Shown here piece after piece: positions 1-10,983 of a DNA stretch of 64,000 nt. The number at the start of each line of letters is the position of its first letter. Position 1 is the stretch's first letter. The notes below the pieces were generated by a model that did no database searches, was not told where the DNA came from, and saw only the letters and a list, made by a program, of their open reading frames with translations. The stretch comes from Mycteria americana (Eukaryota; Chordata; Aves; Ciconiiformes; Ciconiidae), in contig NW_027445436.1 in assembly GCF_035582795.1 (NCBI RefSeq), positions 4,152,770 to 4,216,769 of the forward strand, given 5' to 3'. The translations under genes and the position numbers were made by a program.

Positions 1-280
1 GCACAAGAAAAGCAAAATAAGGAATTCATTCACTACTTCCCATTGGCAGGCAAATGTTTAGCCATTTCCAGGAAAGCAGGGCTTCATCACACCTAATGGT
101 ACTTGGGAACACAAATGCCATAACCCCAAACGTCTCCCCTTCCTCCTCCTTTCCCTGAGCTTTTATTGCTGAGCATGATGTCATATGGTATGGAATATCC
201 CTTTGGTCAGTTGGGGTCAGCTGTTCCAGCTGTGTCCCTTCCCAACTTCTTGTGCACCCCCAGCCTACTCACTTGGTGTG
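1..280 (-). mobile_element. Partial ERVL-type LTR, right part resumes at about 1545-1686
   Basis: The segment matches other copies in this window (9240-9347 plus 14051-14372; 61500-61760) over the stretch from the GGAATTCATTCACTACTTCCCA block to the GAGCATGATGTCATATGGTATGG block. It reads in LTR sense on the minus strand. The LTR text breaks off near 280 and resumes near 1545 (CTGTTCAGCAATAACTAAAACAC), ending at about 1686 in ATCCCAGCTAGATCCAGTACA. An ERVL fragment lies between the two parts. The left end is cut by the window edge. Confidence 0.75.
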
Positions 281-417
281 AGAAGCCCAACACTTTCCTG
301 CCACTATTGAAATTCCACTCACAGGACAATTTTTTATGTTCTTCTACTACTTTTCCATGTTTTTCTAGTACCTTCTCCCAAGTGTCTGCATCCATTACAT
401 CCTGTGTATTTTACAGT

Positions 418-435
418 ATCCCACTTCTGACACCA
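418..435 (-). other. Primer-binding site, tRNA-Leu type (ERVL)
   Basis: Read on the minus strand the site is TGGTGTCAGAAGTGGGAT, which matches the tRNA-Leu PBS described for ERV-L elements. It lies 5 bases from the LTR terminus at 441, as expected. Confidence 0.7.
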
Positions 436-779
436 ATTAATGTCACAACCTAAAGGGTTACCTGGCCTGCAGGTGTGCAAAGATCTCAACAGTGGGTTTG
501 TAGGATTCCATAATACACAAGGACATGGAGGCTTTTATCCTCTAAATTTCTCTACTTTATTACAGATTACCACAAAATCACCACTAGCAAGTATACCTAT
601 GATTAATAAAGTGAATATATATACATATCAAGCTATTACAAATTACTATCAGCAATCAATAATATAGTATCAATCAATAGTATGGCAGCAGTCAATAATA
701 GCAACAACCAATCATATAGCAACAACCAAGTAGGTATATACTAATACAGGTTACTACAAACTTATAGTTACTGAAGCAA

Positions 780-890
780 CTTATCAACAATATATATGTA
801 GATATATTAGATAGATTATATATATATATTATATATAGAATATATTAGTAGATATATTATGATAGATTACTTATATGGATATATAATACG
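780..890. repeat. A/T-rich TATA-type simple repeat inside the ERVL LTR
   Basis: Runs of TATATA and GATATATTA alternate through this interval, giving an almost pure A+T stretch with short imperfect direct repeats. Confidence 0.7.
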
Positions 891-1686
891 GTATCAAGTG
901 AATTAGATTTCAGAAGGGGCAGGGGCAAAATCATCCCAAAGGTGGGAGGACAAACCAAACCGACTCCAAAGAGGGGAGAAAGGGTCAAAAAGGGGGACCA
1001 ATAAGATAACAGACAGAGTCTTGCTTCAAAGATGATCCATGTCACAGAGTCTGGAGTCAGCCAAGTATCCCCAATGAGGGTCCAAGATCTCATAGAAAGT
1101 TCGTGGAGAATTCAGCCTGTTTAGGAAAGGAAAAGTACGTGCAGCATGGGAAGTTCTCAGATAGAGAGGCTCCATCTTTGAATAAAAATTATTTTTATAT
1201 CATAGAGACATAAGAGGGCATAGGACACCACTACTTTGAGCAGCCAATAGATGCTGTTAATTTCTATTTTTCACCTGGAACAGCCAATAGATGATGATGT
1301 TTTCTGTTCTTTCAGACCCATTTTATTTTCCCAGACTGTTTTCCACCTTTTCAGAAGATGAGTTGCTGTTACAGTCCCTTGTTTTTGCGCTTGGTGGTAT
1401 CTCAGGATGCCTCCAGTTTCTAGGTACCCCGGCCATACTTCAAAGAGGTCAGCTGCACTTTTCAAGGATGCTTCTGGTTCATAGGTTTAGTTTCCAGGCT
1501 GGCAGGCCTTTCTCTGTCAGTGTTTTCAGAAGTGGGGCAGAAATGGAAAAAGCTGTGCAAATACTGTTCAGCAATAACTAAAACACTGCAGTGTTGTCAA
1601 CACTGTTTTAGTCACAAATCCAAAACACAGCACCATACAAGCTGCTATGAAGAAAATTAACTCCATCCCAGCTAGATCCAGTACAT

Positions 1687-2190
1687 GGCATTAGGGTACA
1701 CTGTGCATCTGTGTCCACCAAAGCGTTATATTCCTGCAGATCTGATGTGCCACCCTGTCCAGTCAACACAGTCCAGTAAACCCAGTTGTGCCTTTCCTCT
1801 GCTTGGCTGGAGGCAGGGACCCTCTAGTCCTGGTCGGAGTATTCACTATCTGACCCCTGCAGTGTCATACCTGGAATCCTTTCACCAAAATCAGGAGAGG
1901 AATTCTCAGCCCTTCTTCTACATCTGGGTTATTCCTGGTTGCCTTCTACTGTCTCAACAGCAAATGGAGCAATGGCCTTCTTGTATGATCCCTTCTTAGC
2001 AGCTGTCTTCCCCCAAAGTTCACGTATGTGGGCTTCTAGCTTCAAGGTAGGCTTGCCATCCCACTTCCTCATGTCCTCCCCTGGTCATGCACAAAGAACG
2101 AGACAGTGCCATGCAGCCTGCACCTGGGGCTTCCTTTCCCTCCGGCAGGGGGAAACTGGCTCCGTGGGGCACCCCTGACAACTAAGACAC
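1687..2190 (-). pseudogene. Degenerate ERV gag-protease fragment
   Basis: This stretch is a diverged copy of 4109-4640. Both contain the block GGCATTAGGGTA(C/T)ACTGTGCA followed by CCAGTAAACCCAGT, in the same order and spacing. The better copy encodes on the minus strand a basic gag C-terminus followed by a protease with DTGAQ, so this one is read as the same region. No frame is open across it here. Confidence 0.55.
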
Positions 2191-2214
2191 TGGCCCATGG
2201 GGACAAGAAGGAAG

Positions 2215-2985
2215 AAAAATACTCTTAAAAATAATCTCATGAAGTTCAACAACGGGAAGTACAAAGTCCTGCACCTGGGGAGGAACAACCCCATGCACCA
2301 GTACGTGCAGGGGAACGACTGGCTGAAAAGCAGATTTTCAGAAAAGGACCTGGGGGTCCTGGTGGACACCAAGTTGAACATGAGTCAGCAATGTGCCATT
2401 GCGGCAAAGAAGGCTAAGGGTATCCTGGGCTGTATTAGACAAAGTATTGCCAGCAGGTTGAGGGAGATGATCCTTCCCCTCTACTCAGCACTGGTGAGGG
2501 AGTGCTGTGTCCAGTTCTGGGCTCCCCAGTACAAGAGAGACATGGAGATACTGGAGAGAGTTCAGTGAAGGGCCACAAAGATGATGAAGGGACTGAAGCA
2601 TCTCTCCTATGAGGAAAGGCGGAGAGAGCTGGGACTGTTCAGCTTAGAGAAGTCACAGGGGGACATCTCATCAATGTATATAAATACTTGAAGGGAGGGT
2701 GTAAAGAAGATGGAGCCAGGCTCTTTTCAGTGGTGTCCAGTGGGCACAAACTGAAACACAGGAGTTTTCGTCTGAACATAAGGAAACACTTTTTTACTGT
2801 GAGGGTGACCAAGCACTGGAACAGGTTACCTAGAGAGGTTGTGGAGTCTTCCTCCTTGGAGATATTCAAAAGCCGTCTGGACATGGTCCTGGGCACCTGG
2901 CTCTAGGTGGCCATTCTTGAGCAGGGGGGTTGGACCAGATGACCTCCAGAGGTCCCTTCCAACCTCAACCATTCTGTGATTCTCT
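2215..2985 (+). pseudogene. CR1 3' fragment (end of ORF2 and 3' tail)
   Basis: A 123-codon frame at 2197-2568 carries the C-terminal CR1 reverse transcriptase motifs [28 protein letters not shown] and LYSALVRE. It then stops at a TGA just after LERVQ. Homology continues in other frames through RHKGL-, SYEERRREL- and [13 protein letters not shown] segments to the CR1 tail, TTCTGTGATTCTCTG, at 2972-2985. This is an older CR1 than those at 9354 and 31915, with an in-frame stop and frameshifts. Confidence 0.85.
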
Positions 2986-3462
2986 GAAAACACTGGAGCC
3001 AACAGGAAAGTTGCCTCACCAACAAGTTGTCTTGTCTTACGCCAGGATGAAACCAGGTTACGCACGCCCGAAAAAAAGGCAATGATGTTAGATAATAGGA
3101 TGAAACAGATTACATGAAGATGTGCAAGAACCTCAGGAGCCCTTGCAACAAAGACAGACACATCAATCCCAGAGAAGAGTGAGGTGTAATCCCTCACTCA
3201 TTCCACAAGGAAACCCACCCAACACAGAAAAGACATCAGTACCAGGAAGTAGTATAAGAACAACTGATATACAAGATAAGAAGTGACAGGTGTCCCACCC
3301 CCAGCTTTTGGCCCACCCACCTCCCAGAAGCTGCACATGCCATTTGCCCTGGAAGACACTCCTCACTTCTAGTCACATGGTCTGTTGTGATTGGCTGGAA
3401 GGACCAGCCACCCCTACCACTTTACCTGGAAGTACATAAGACCTAGAAAGCTCTTCCCCTAC
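2986..3462 (-). mobile_element. ERV 5' leader/gag fragment and diverged LTR sequence
   Basis: A minus-strand frame (3197-2826) holds a REYTSLF-like peptide followed by APEVLAHLH. The same order occurs in the leader frame at 5712-6077 of the neighbouring ERV, so this is a second copy of that leader. From about 3240 to 3430 the DNA is an inverted, diverged copy of 8650-8850 and 42690-42840 (blocks around ATCAGTTGT, GGCAAATGG and GACTGGTCC). No intact gene. Confidence 0.5.
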
Positions 3463-4052
3463 TGTGGTGGGTTGACCTTGGCTGGCTGCCAGGTGCCCAG
3501 CAAGCCACTCTATCACTACTCCTCCTCAACAGGACAGGGAGAGAAAATATGAAAAAGCTCATGGGTCGAGATAAGGACAGGGAGATCGCTTACCAATTAC
3601 CATCACAGGCAAAACAAACTCGTCTTGGGGAAATTAATTGAATTTATTGCCAATTAACACCAGAGCAGGAAAATGAGAAATAAAAACAAAACTAAAAACA
3701 CCTTCCCCCCACCCCCCCCCCTTCTTCCCAGGCTCAACTTCACTCCTGACTCTTCTACCTCCTCTCCCCAAGCAGCGCAGGGGAATGGGGGTTGCAGTTA
3801 GCCCATAATGTTTCATCTCTGCCACTCCTTCCTCCTCAAGCTCTTACCTCTGGGCAAGGTAGACACCTGTTTAATCTTCTCTGTATCCACAGCAGCTACA
3901 CCAAAAGCCCATCAGTACCCCTTTGGGTCCTTGAAGTACCCTCTCCTGAGGTAGTCTATGCCAAGGATACACAGGACCTCCGGGCTGGTCACAATAGGGT
4001 GCTTTTGCAACTTGTCCCCTTTTAAGCTCACCTCAGCTTCCAATGCAGACAA

Positions 4053-4391
4053 CTATTGGGATCCCCCTGTCACTCTAGAAATCCAGATGGGTTCCGTTCC
4101 CTTATACCTTGATGGCATTAGGGTATACTGTGCACCAGTGTCTACCAAAGCCTTACACTTCTGTGGATCTGATATGCCAGGCCATCGAATCCACACAGTC
4201 CAGTAAACCCAGTCATCCCTTTTGTCCTCCTGGCCAAAGGCAGGGACCCTCTGTTCCCGGTTCTGTTCCCGGAATACTGTTCCCGAGTATTCACTGTCTG
4301 ACCCTTGCACCTTCACCAGAATCAAGGGAGGCAATCTCAGTCCTTCTACGTCTGGGGGATCACTGACTGCCTTCTTCCATCTCAACAGCAA
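4053..4391 (-). pseudogene. ERV aspartic protease remnant
   Basis: This 112-codon minus-strand frame contains ALVDTGAQYTLMPS, with the retroviral protease catalytic DTG triad motif near residue 85. It is preceded by DDWVYWTVWIRWPG. It overlaps the end of the gag-like frame to its right (4360-4641), as gag and pro do in retroviruses. The second half of the protease, with its G-R-D/N motif, is missing, so it is not functional. Confidence 0.65.
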
Positions 4392-4641
4392 CTGAACTGA
4401 CAGCTTTCTTGGGTGGCCCTTTCTTAGCAGCTGTCTTCCCCCTCAGTTTGTGTACACAGGCTTCCAGCTTAAAGGTGGGCTCACCATCCCACTTCCTCAT
4501 GTCCTCCCCCTGGTCATGCAGGAAGAACCAGAGTCTGCCATGCAGCATGTGCCTGGGACTCCCTTTCCCTCTGGCTGGGGGAAGAGGGTACTGGCTCCAT
4601 GGGGCGCCCCTGACAGCCAAGGCGCTGATTGGTGGGGACAA
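4360..4641 (-). pseudogene. ERV gag C-terminal fragment
   Basis: This 93-codon minus-strand frame has a basic, lysine-rich C-terminus (RGKTAAKKGPPKKAVSS) directly upstream of the protease frame. No CCHC knuckle remains. It is identified as gag mainly by its position between the capsid-like piece at 4900-5154 and the DTG protease. Confidence 0.45.
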
Positions 4642-4899
4642 GGACAGAGAGAGATTTTTTTCAAAATGTCGGAGTCAGGAAGATGCTCTCTCCACAGTTG
4701 GTGTATTCAAATCAGGGCAATACATTGTTGCCAAGCTGTTGGAATATGACGCTGGAACGTTTTGGACCACCTTCCTCTACATGGCTCATATACACAGGAT
4801 TTCATCCAGATCTTTGGAGACCTGGTTGTCCAGGTCACTGTAGATGTCTTCCAGCACCACTAATTCTCTCAGGAACTGGATGCCTTCCTCCGCAGTAGT

Positions 4900-5154
4900 T
4901 CACTTTCCTTGGTAATTCACAAGATCTTCCTTGAAGGGATATCTTGCCTTCATGCTTGACAGGAGCTGCCTCCAGAGACTGTGGATTGCTGCCTCTTTTC
5001 CAATTCCTCTGTCAATTCCCCGGTCCCTAGCAAGGGATCCCAGCTGTTGGGCTTCCTTACCTTCTAATTCCTGACTGTTGGCCCCGCTATCCCAGCATAG
5101 GAGCAGCCAGGCAGCAATCCACTCCCCTGGCTGGCAGCTGTAATCTTTCCACAT
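4900..5154 (-). pseudogene. ERVL-like gag capsid fragment
   Basis: This 84-codon minus-strand frame contains WIAAWLLLCWDSGANSQELEG, then AQQLGSLARDRGIDRGIG and SLWRQLLSSMKARYPFKED. The run CWD-GA, EA-QLG-L, GID and W--LL-S----YPF is the conserved core I associate with avian ERV-L capsid. Only this core survives; stops lie on either side. Confidence 0.6.
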
Positions 5155-5711
5155 GTCTCAAAGTTGTCTCGAGGTCAGGGACTGGGTAGTTTCTTCCTCT
5201 TGTCTAATTTCTCTCACTTCTTCCTCCCATTTCTTTGATGAAGGACCAGCTTCCTGATCAGTCCCTTCCACCTCCTCCTCCCTTACTAATCAATGATATG
5301 GACTCGTCGACCTCCTTGCCCACTGTTTCTTTTTCATTACTGGGGCAATTACTGTAGTTGGCGTTTGGGTCCCTATCTCAACCACGGTGTCCTCAGATGT
5401 GGTTTGGGTCCCTGTCTCAAACATGGCATCCTCAGAGGTGGTTTGGGTCCCTGTCTTAACCATGCTCCTCTGATAGTACTGAATAGTGGCTCAATAGGCA
5501 CAGGCCAAGCCCCAGTACAGTGCTAGAGGCTGTTGGTTTTCATTAGGGTCGGCAAGGCACCCTTCTATCAGGTGGCACATCAATTTACCAGGATTACTTG
5601 CCTGTTCAGGTGTAAAATCCCAGGCTATGGGAGGTGATAACCGCCCTCGGCACCTGCCCAAATCCTTCCACACACCCTGCCACCCAGGGACCAGCCACCT
5701 CAGGGCATGCT

Positions 5712-6077
5712 TCAGTATAGCCTCGCCCAAAAGTTGTCTTCTCTTATGCCAGGATGACACCAGATTCCACAAACCCAACAATAAGCCCACAGAGTTAGTA
5801 GTATTAAACAGCTCATGTAAAGGTGAACAAGGACCTCGGGAGCCTGTGCAACAAACCCACCCACATCAATCCTGGATAGGAAGAGGGAGGTGTATTCCCT
5901 CATCCTCTCCACAAGATAGCTCCCCCAGCACAGTAAGGACATCAATGCCAGGGCCAAGCGCATAGCCATTGTTTGAATTAAAATGTTCCCAAGCTCAGCA
6001 AAATAAAGAGATAAGCAGTGCAGCCAGCAAACTCTGTGACCTGCACAGAAGCCTGCCAATTGATAGCTACAGCACAC
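5712..6077 (-). pseudogene. ERV leader reading frame, unknown function
   Basis: This 121-codon minus-strand frame lies just inside the 5' LTR and PBS. It has a hydrophobic segment (MRLALALMSLLCWGSYL) and then REYTSLFLSRIDV. A related peptide occurs at 2826-3197, so the region was part of the ancestral element. I do not recognise a domain. It may be noncoding leader that happens to be open. Confidence 0.35.
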
Positions 6078-6103
6078 TCAGTTCAAAACTGTTGTTGTCT
6101 CAG

Positions 6104-6121
6104 GTCCCATGTTGGGTGCCA
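6104..6121 (-). other. Primer-binding site, tRNA-Lys-like
   Basis: Read on the minus strand the site is TGGCACCCAACATGGGAC, which differs at three positions from the tRNA-Lys1,2 PBS. The LTR terminus lies 8 bases away at 6130. A related site (TGGTGCCCAACTTGGGGC) occurs at 9073-9090 beside the LTR that starts at 9099. Confidence 0.55.
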
Positions 6122-6129
6122 AAAAGGAC

Positions 6130-6710
6130 TGTGGTGGGTTGACCTTGGCTGGCTGCCAGGTGCCCACCAAGCCACTCTCTCACTCTCCCTCCTCAGCAGG
6201 ACAGGGGGAGAAAATAATATGAAAAAGCTCATGGGTTGAGATAAAGGCATTTTAACGAAAAAACAGCATGTGGAAGCAAAGCAAAAAAACAGATTTATTC
6301 TCTACTTCCCATCAGCAGGTGATGTCCAGCCACTTCCTGGGAAGTAGGGCCTCAGTACGCATAGCAGTTGCTTCAGAAGACAAATGCCTTAATAACGGAT
6401 GCCCCCTGCCCCCTTTCTCTTAGCTTTTATTGCTGAGCATGATGTCATATGGTATGGAATATCCTTTTGGTCAGTTTGGGTCAGGTGTCCCAGCTATGTA
6501 CCCTCCCAACCTCTTGCCCACCCCCAGCCTACTGGCCTTTGGGGGGATGGGGGGGTTGGAGAGACAGCCTTGATGCTGTGTGGGCACTGCTCATCAATAG
6601 CCAAAACACTGGTGTGTTATCAACACCATTCTAGCTACAAATATAAAGCACAGCACTATGAGGGCTGCTATGGGGAAAGTTAACTCCATCCCAACCAGAC
6701 CCAAAACACA
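6130..6710 (-). mobile_element. 5' LTR of the minus-strand ERV
   Basis: The LTR begins on the plus strand with TGTGGTGGGTTGACC and ends near GACCCAAAACACA. It shares the internal GAGCATGATGTCATATGGTATGG block with the other ERVL-type LTRs here. The PBS on its left fixes it as the 5' LTR of a minus-strand element. Confidence 0.7.
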
Positions 6711-7737
6711 AGGTTTTGGTAGCAGGGGGGCTGCAGGGGTAGCCTTTTTGAGAAGAGGCATGGGGCTGCCCCTGTGCCGGACATAGCCAGTTTGGCAACG
6801 GAACCAGCAGCTGCCCCTGTGTCAGAGCGAGTTCCATCTGGCTCCAAAATGGACCCACCGCTGGCCAAAGGTGAGCCAGTCAGTGAAGCTGGTGGCATGT
6901 CTGAGATAACATATTTAGGAAGAGGCAAAATGCTGCACAGCAGTGTGTGAGGAATAAAGGAAAAAAAGTATGAGATACAAGCCTGCAAACACCAAGGTCA
7001 AAGAAGAAGGGGGAGGAAGTGCTCCAGGCACCAGAGCAGAGATTCCCCTGCAGCCATGGAAGAGACCATGGTGGAGAAGGTTGTCCCCCTGCAGCCCGTG
7101 GAGGACCATGCCAGAGCAGATATCCACACTGCAACCCATGGAGGACCCCAAGACGGAGCAGGTGGATATGCCCTGAAGGAAATGGCAACCCGTGGAGAGA
7201 GCCCATGCTGGAGCACGCTGTCCTGCCAGGAACTGTGGCCCATGGAGAGAAGCCCATGGAAAAGCAAGTTCTCCTGAGAGGAACGGTGGCCAATGGAGGA
7301 CCACTGCTGGAGCAGGCGAAAAGCATGAGGAGGAAGGAGCAACAGAAACGAACTGTTATGAACTGACCGCAAGCCCCATTCCCCATGTCCCCTATGCTGC
7401 TTGGCAGGGAAGGAGGTAGAGAAGCTGGGAATGAAGGAGTGAAGTTGAACCTGGGGAAAAAAGGCAGGGGATGGAGGGGAGAAGGTGTTTTAGTTTTTTG
7501 TCCTTGTTTCTCACCATATAACTTTATTTTAATTGGCAATGAATTAAATTAATCTTCCTCAAGTCAAGTCTGTTTTGCCTGTGACTAACTGGTAAGTGAT
7601 CTCCCTTTCTTTATCTTGACCCATGAGCTTTTTCATCTTATTTTGTCCCCCTGTCATGTTGAGGAGGGGGAGTGAGACTTTGAGACTTTGGCTGGATTGG
7701 GGTCTGGTAGCTGGCCAAGGTCAAACCACCATAGACA
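6711..7737 (+). mobile_element. LTR-like element with internal repeats (plus strand)
   Basis: The left half (6740-7060) matches 40966-41250, including GGCTCCAAAATGG and GCAGAGATTCCCCTGCAGCC. A block of imperfect repeats follows at 7070-7320, each unit containing CC(C/A)(A/G)TGGAG and GGAGCAG. The right end, 7430-7737, is an inverted copy of 3463-3715 and terminates in GGTCAAACCACCATAGACA, the TGTGGTGGGTTGACC-type terminus reversed. Short open frames in the repeat block are not considered genes. Confidence 0.55.
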
Positions 7738-8267
7738 CCTTGAAATCCATTTTGTAATTCATGAGCCCATTGGCCGGTTCTTCTGATTCACGTGGTCTTT
7801 TTTGGGATTCCCTTCAGGTATTTTACTTATCGTCGTACATATTCTTCTCAAGTTGGCATTTTTTCCTGGTTTTCCATTTTCACAGACAGCGTTGCCTGTG
7901 TCTTGCAGCACCGTGCAAAGCTCAAAGTCTGCCCCAGTAATACTGCATGGTCATCTTGTTGGGCTGGGCCCAGACGCAGGGGCCTCTCAGTGCAGCTCAC
8001 AGGATTAGTCTCTTCTTTGCACGTGACAGGGTTTGCACCAGGGGGCCCTTAGTGGGCCTCCTAGGAGGGGTCTGTTCCCCCCACCCTTTTTATTCCCCCC
8101 TCTACCATCCAAAGTTCCCCCCCACCCCAGACATATCAGGGCTTTTTCTGCAGCCTTGTAAAGTGGGGGACCCTGAACCTGCCTTTTACTTTTGTTTAAT
8201 TACTTACCATTCACATTTAAACTTTAATTATTCGTTCCATTAGCTCTTATTAAATGTTTTATCCATT
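7738..8267. other. Noncoding stretch, nothing recognised
   Basis: Moderately C/T-rich sequence with no conserved reading frame, splice-flanked exon or LTR terminus that I can recognise. Confidence 0.5.
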
Positions 8268-8450
8268 TTATATAATGTATATATAAAAATATATACCCAT
8301 ACATTTACTTCTACATGTATATATATATAAAATAGTGTATCTATGTATAAATAAAAATACATTTATGCATATTTGTACACTTCTTTTTATATATATTTCT
8401 ATATGTATGCATATATTGTATATAAATGTATATATTTGTATATCTGAGCA
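8268..8450. repeat. TATATA/TATGTA microsatellite-like tract
   Basis: The interval is almost entirely A/T with recurring ATATATA, TGTATATA and TACATTTA units and short poly-A interruptions. Confidence 0.85.
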
Positions 8451-9098
8451 CTTCCTGGTCCAAAGGAAGTGGGTAGCCAATCACAGGGCTACTTGAGAAC
8501 ACGTGGGTAGGATGTTGTAAAGAAATGGCTGTCAGCTAATCACAGAGTAGCATGAAAACACTTGGGTTATGACATTTAACAAAATGGTAGCTCCCTGCCA
8601 AAATGGTGACTGAAACAAAATGGCTCCCCCCTTTGTATGTAAGGGAAGGGCCTTCCGGGTAAAGTGGTAGGGGTGACTGGTCCTGCCACCCAATGACAAC
8701 AGACCATGTGACCAAAAGAGAGGAGTGGCTTCCAGGGCAAATGGCATGTGCAGCTGCTGGGAGAGGGGTGGGACTTCTGCCAGAAGCTGGAGGCGGAGCA
8801 CCTGTCACTTCTTGTATATCAGTTGTCCCTATACTACTCTAGGGCCATATGCTAACCTAGCACATAATCATTGCTTTTATCAAAATATTTCTAGGCACAG
8901 CAAAGTAGGGAGGTAAGCAACGCAGCAAACAGCAAGAGCTGCTAGCAGCCACTAACAAACCCATAACTATTATACAGTAAAGAAAGCAAGCAAGCTCCAT
9001 GACCCACACAGAAACCTGCCAATTAACAACAACAGCTGTATCATGCTCAGATCAAAAGTGTCATTATCTCAGGCCCCAAGTTGGGCACCAAAAAGGAC
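8451..9098. mobile_element. ERV-derived noncoding DNA with leader and PBS
   Basis: Positions 8650-8850 match 42690-42840 (blocks GACTGGTCCTGCCA, CTTCCAGGGCAAATGG and TATATCAGTTGTCCCTATACTACT). Positions 8890-9090 are a diverged copy of the ERV leader next to the LTR at 6130. A minus-strand PBS (9073-9090) lies 8 bases from the LTR that begins at 9099. No gene. Confidence 0.55.
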
Positions 9099-9353
9099 TG
9101 TGGTAGGTTGACCCCGGCCAGCGGCCAAACACCCATCCTGCTTCTCCCTTACTCACCTCTCCTATGGGATCAGGAGAAAAGACTCATGGATGGAGATAAT
9201 GACATTTAATAAGGAAAGTAAAAGCTGCATGCACAAGCAAAACAAAAAGAAGAATTCATTCACTACTTCCCATCAGCAGGCAGATGTCTAACCACTTCCT
9301 GGAAAGCAGGGTCTCAGTACACACAGCGGTTGCTTGGGAAGACAAACATTATT
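9099..9353 (-). mobile_element. ERVL-type LTR split by CR1; continues at 14051-14372
   Basis: The LTR starts TGTGGTAGGTTGACC and runs to GGAAGACAAAC, where the CR1 element enters. It resumes after the CR1 tail at ACCACGAACATCCCCCC and continues through GATGTCATATGG-like sequence to CATCCCAGCCAGACC at about 14372. Other copies read uninterrupted through the equivalent point, which shows the CR1 is the later arrival. Confidence 0.8.
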
Positions 9354-9809
9354 GTTGGCGGCACTTTAGAACGAGGAGAACACACTGGAACCGCCATTTC
9401 AGCGAAGCCTCCGAGGCGAGCAGCTCTGAGACAGAGGACCGCGTCGGGGGACCGCTGCTGGATCGGCGAAACCGCGGCAAAACCGCGCAGGGAAGGGAGG
9501 AAAAAGAAAAGGGAGGGCGCAGCCACCCCCCCGGCCCCTGAGCAGGAAGGCGGGAGCTCCTGACGAGGACCTGGCTCTGACTCAGCGTGGGCGGGGACGA
9601 GAGTGACGGCGGAAATCCCCTTCCCGTACAAGAGCATCTCCCAGGGAGCGCGGCGACCAGGACGGGCAAACAGGGCGTGGCGCGTCAGTTTGCGCGGCAG
9701 TTCGCGCAGGCAGGGCGTGTAGGGAAGGCGAAGGCACCTACTAGCTCAAGAGGATCTGTGAGAAGTGAGTTCATTCGGTAGTCCCCATCCTTCCAGAAGG
9801 AACTCAGCT

Positions 9810-10927
9810 ATGGTCCTTACTCATCAGAAAGCGATGCCCTCTGCGCTCGCCAGAGTGGATGCGGCTACCCAGACGGAGCTGCCGGGAAAACATGCCGCCA
9901 CCCAGGTCTCGGGCTGCAGGGAGTGCCTGGGCATCTCCCTGTTCACACATGGCAGCCGTGCGGACAGCTGCGTGAGGTGCGACCAGGTGGATGACTTGCT
10001 TTGCATGGTGGCAGAGCTACGGGAGGAGGTGGAAAGGTTAAGGAGTATCAGGGAGGCTGAGAAAGAGATTGACTGGTGGTGCCAGGCTCTGCCCCCCCTG
10101 AGACGGGAACAAGAGCAGCAGCGGCCGCCAGTAAGAACCCACGATCAAGGGGATCCTCTATCCCCCCCCCCCGCCGGGCTGAAGGCAGCAGCTCAGAGGA
10201 GGAGAGTGAATGGAGGAGAGTCCGCGCTCGTGGCGGCAGGCGAAGGCCCTCCCTGCCTGCCTCCCCCCCCCAGGTGCCTCTACACAACAGGTATGAGGCC
10301 CTGGAGGTGGAAGGCCAGTCAGTGGAGGATGGGGACGACAGTCTATCTACACCAGAGGTGTTGCCCAGGTCAGAAGAACGTACCTCTCGTCTTACCACCA
10401 CCTCCACGAGGAAGAAAAGAAGGGTTATAGTTGTGGGTGACTCCTTTCTGAAGGGAACCGAGGGTCCGATATGCCGGACGGACCCTCCTCTTAGGGAAGT
10501 CTGTTGCCTCCCTGGGGCCCGCGTGAAGGATGTCACGAGGGTACTCCCTAGTCTGGTACGGCCCTCGGACTATTACCCCCTACTGCTCTTCCATGCGGGG
10601 GGCGATGAGGCTGCAACGCGAAGTCCTAGGGTGATCAAAAGAGACTTGAGGGCCTTGGGACGGCTAGTAAGAAACTCAGGAGCACAGGTTATTTTCTCTT
10701 CTCTCCTTCCAGTGGTGGGCAGTGACACCAGAAGGAAGAGAGATGCCCAATCTATTAATGCATGGCTCCGTGGCTGGTGTTATCGCCACGGATTTGGTTT
10801 TTTTGACAACGGGATGGCCTACGCCGCAGCGGGTTTGCTGGCATCTGATGGGATCCATCTTTCTCAAAGGGGAAAGAGAATCTTCGCTCAGGAACTTGCA
10901 GGGCTCATTGACAGAGCTTTAAACTAG
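9810..10927 (+). pseudogene. CR1 ORF1 (nucleic-acid-binding and esterase-like protein), one frameshift
   Basis: The frame beginning at 9810 carries a Cys-rich stretch (CRECLGISLF, then DSCVRCDQVDDLL) and a predicted coiled coil (MVAELREEVERLRSI). It is lost in a run of 11 C at 10162-10172. Homology continues in the frame open from 10076 to 10927. That part has a basic linker (RRVRARGGRRR), the GDS block of an SGNH/GDSL esterase (VIVVGDSFLKG), and the closing D-x-x-H block (SDGIHLSQRG). CR1-family ORF1 proteins are known to carry an esterase domain. The break sits in a homopolymer, so it could be a sequencing error as well as a real mutation. Confidence 0.85.
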
Positions 10928-10983
10928 ACTCGAAGGGGGAGGGGGATAATATCAGGCTTGCCCGAGGGAAGCTGAGGGACGAT

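Larger units (their letters stand above)
281..1544 (-). mobile_element. ERVL fragment nested in the LTR: gag start, primer-binding site, 5' LTR
   Basis: On the minus strand a short gag-like reading frame (about 395 down to 290, beginning MDADTWEKVLEKH) follows a tRNA-Leu-type primer-binding site at 418-435. An LTR with its 3' terminus at 441 extends rightwards, with an A/T-rich section at 780-890. Another open stretch on the minus strand lies at 1271-1465 (64 codons, no recognised domain). The tRNA-Leu PBS is the known hallmark of ERV-L elements. Right boundary uncertain. Confidence 0.6.
3463..6710 (-). mobile_element. Defective ERV (minus strand) with gag and protease remnants
   Basis: The right end is a complete-looking LTR (6130-6710) next to a primer-binding site at 6104-6121. 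Moving left come a leader reading frame, gag pieces (5154-4900 and 4641-4360) and a protease (4391-4053). No reverse transcriptase, integrase or env is recognisable. From 3463 the sequence again starts TGTGGTGGGTTGACC, the LTR terminus, so the left end is a partial 3' LTR. The pol region appears deleted. Confidence 0.65.

Noticed and set aside
7070..7320. CRISPR-like or satellite repeat array
   Set aside because: Units are irregular in length and sequence, without uniform spacers, and belong to an avian LTR element.
6970..7420. Several overlapping open frames on both strands
   Set aside because: They fall in an LTR-like element with imperfect tandem units; frames are open because of unit length and composition, not coding constraint.
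8268..8480. 70-codon Ile/Tyr-rich minus-strand frame
   Set aside because: Translation of a TATA-type simple repeat.
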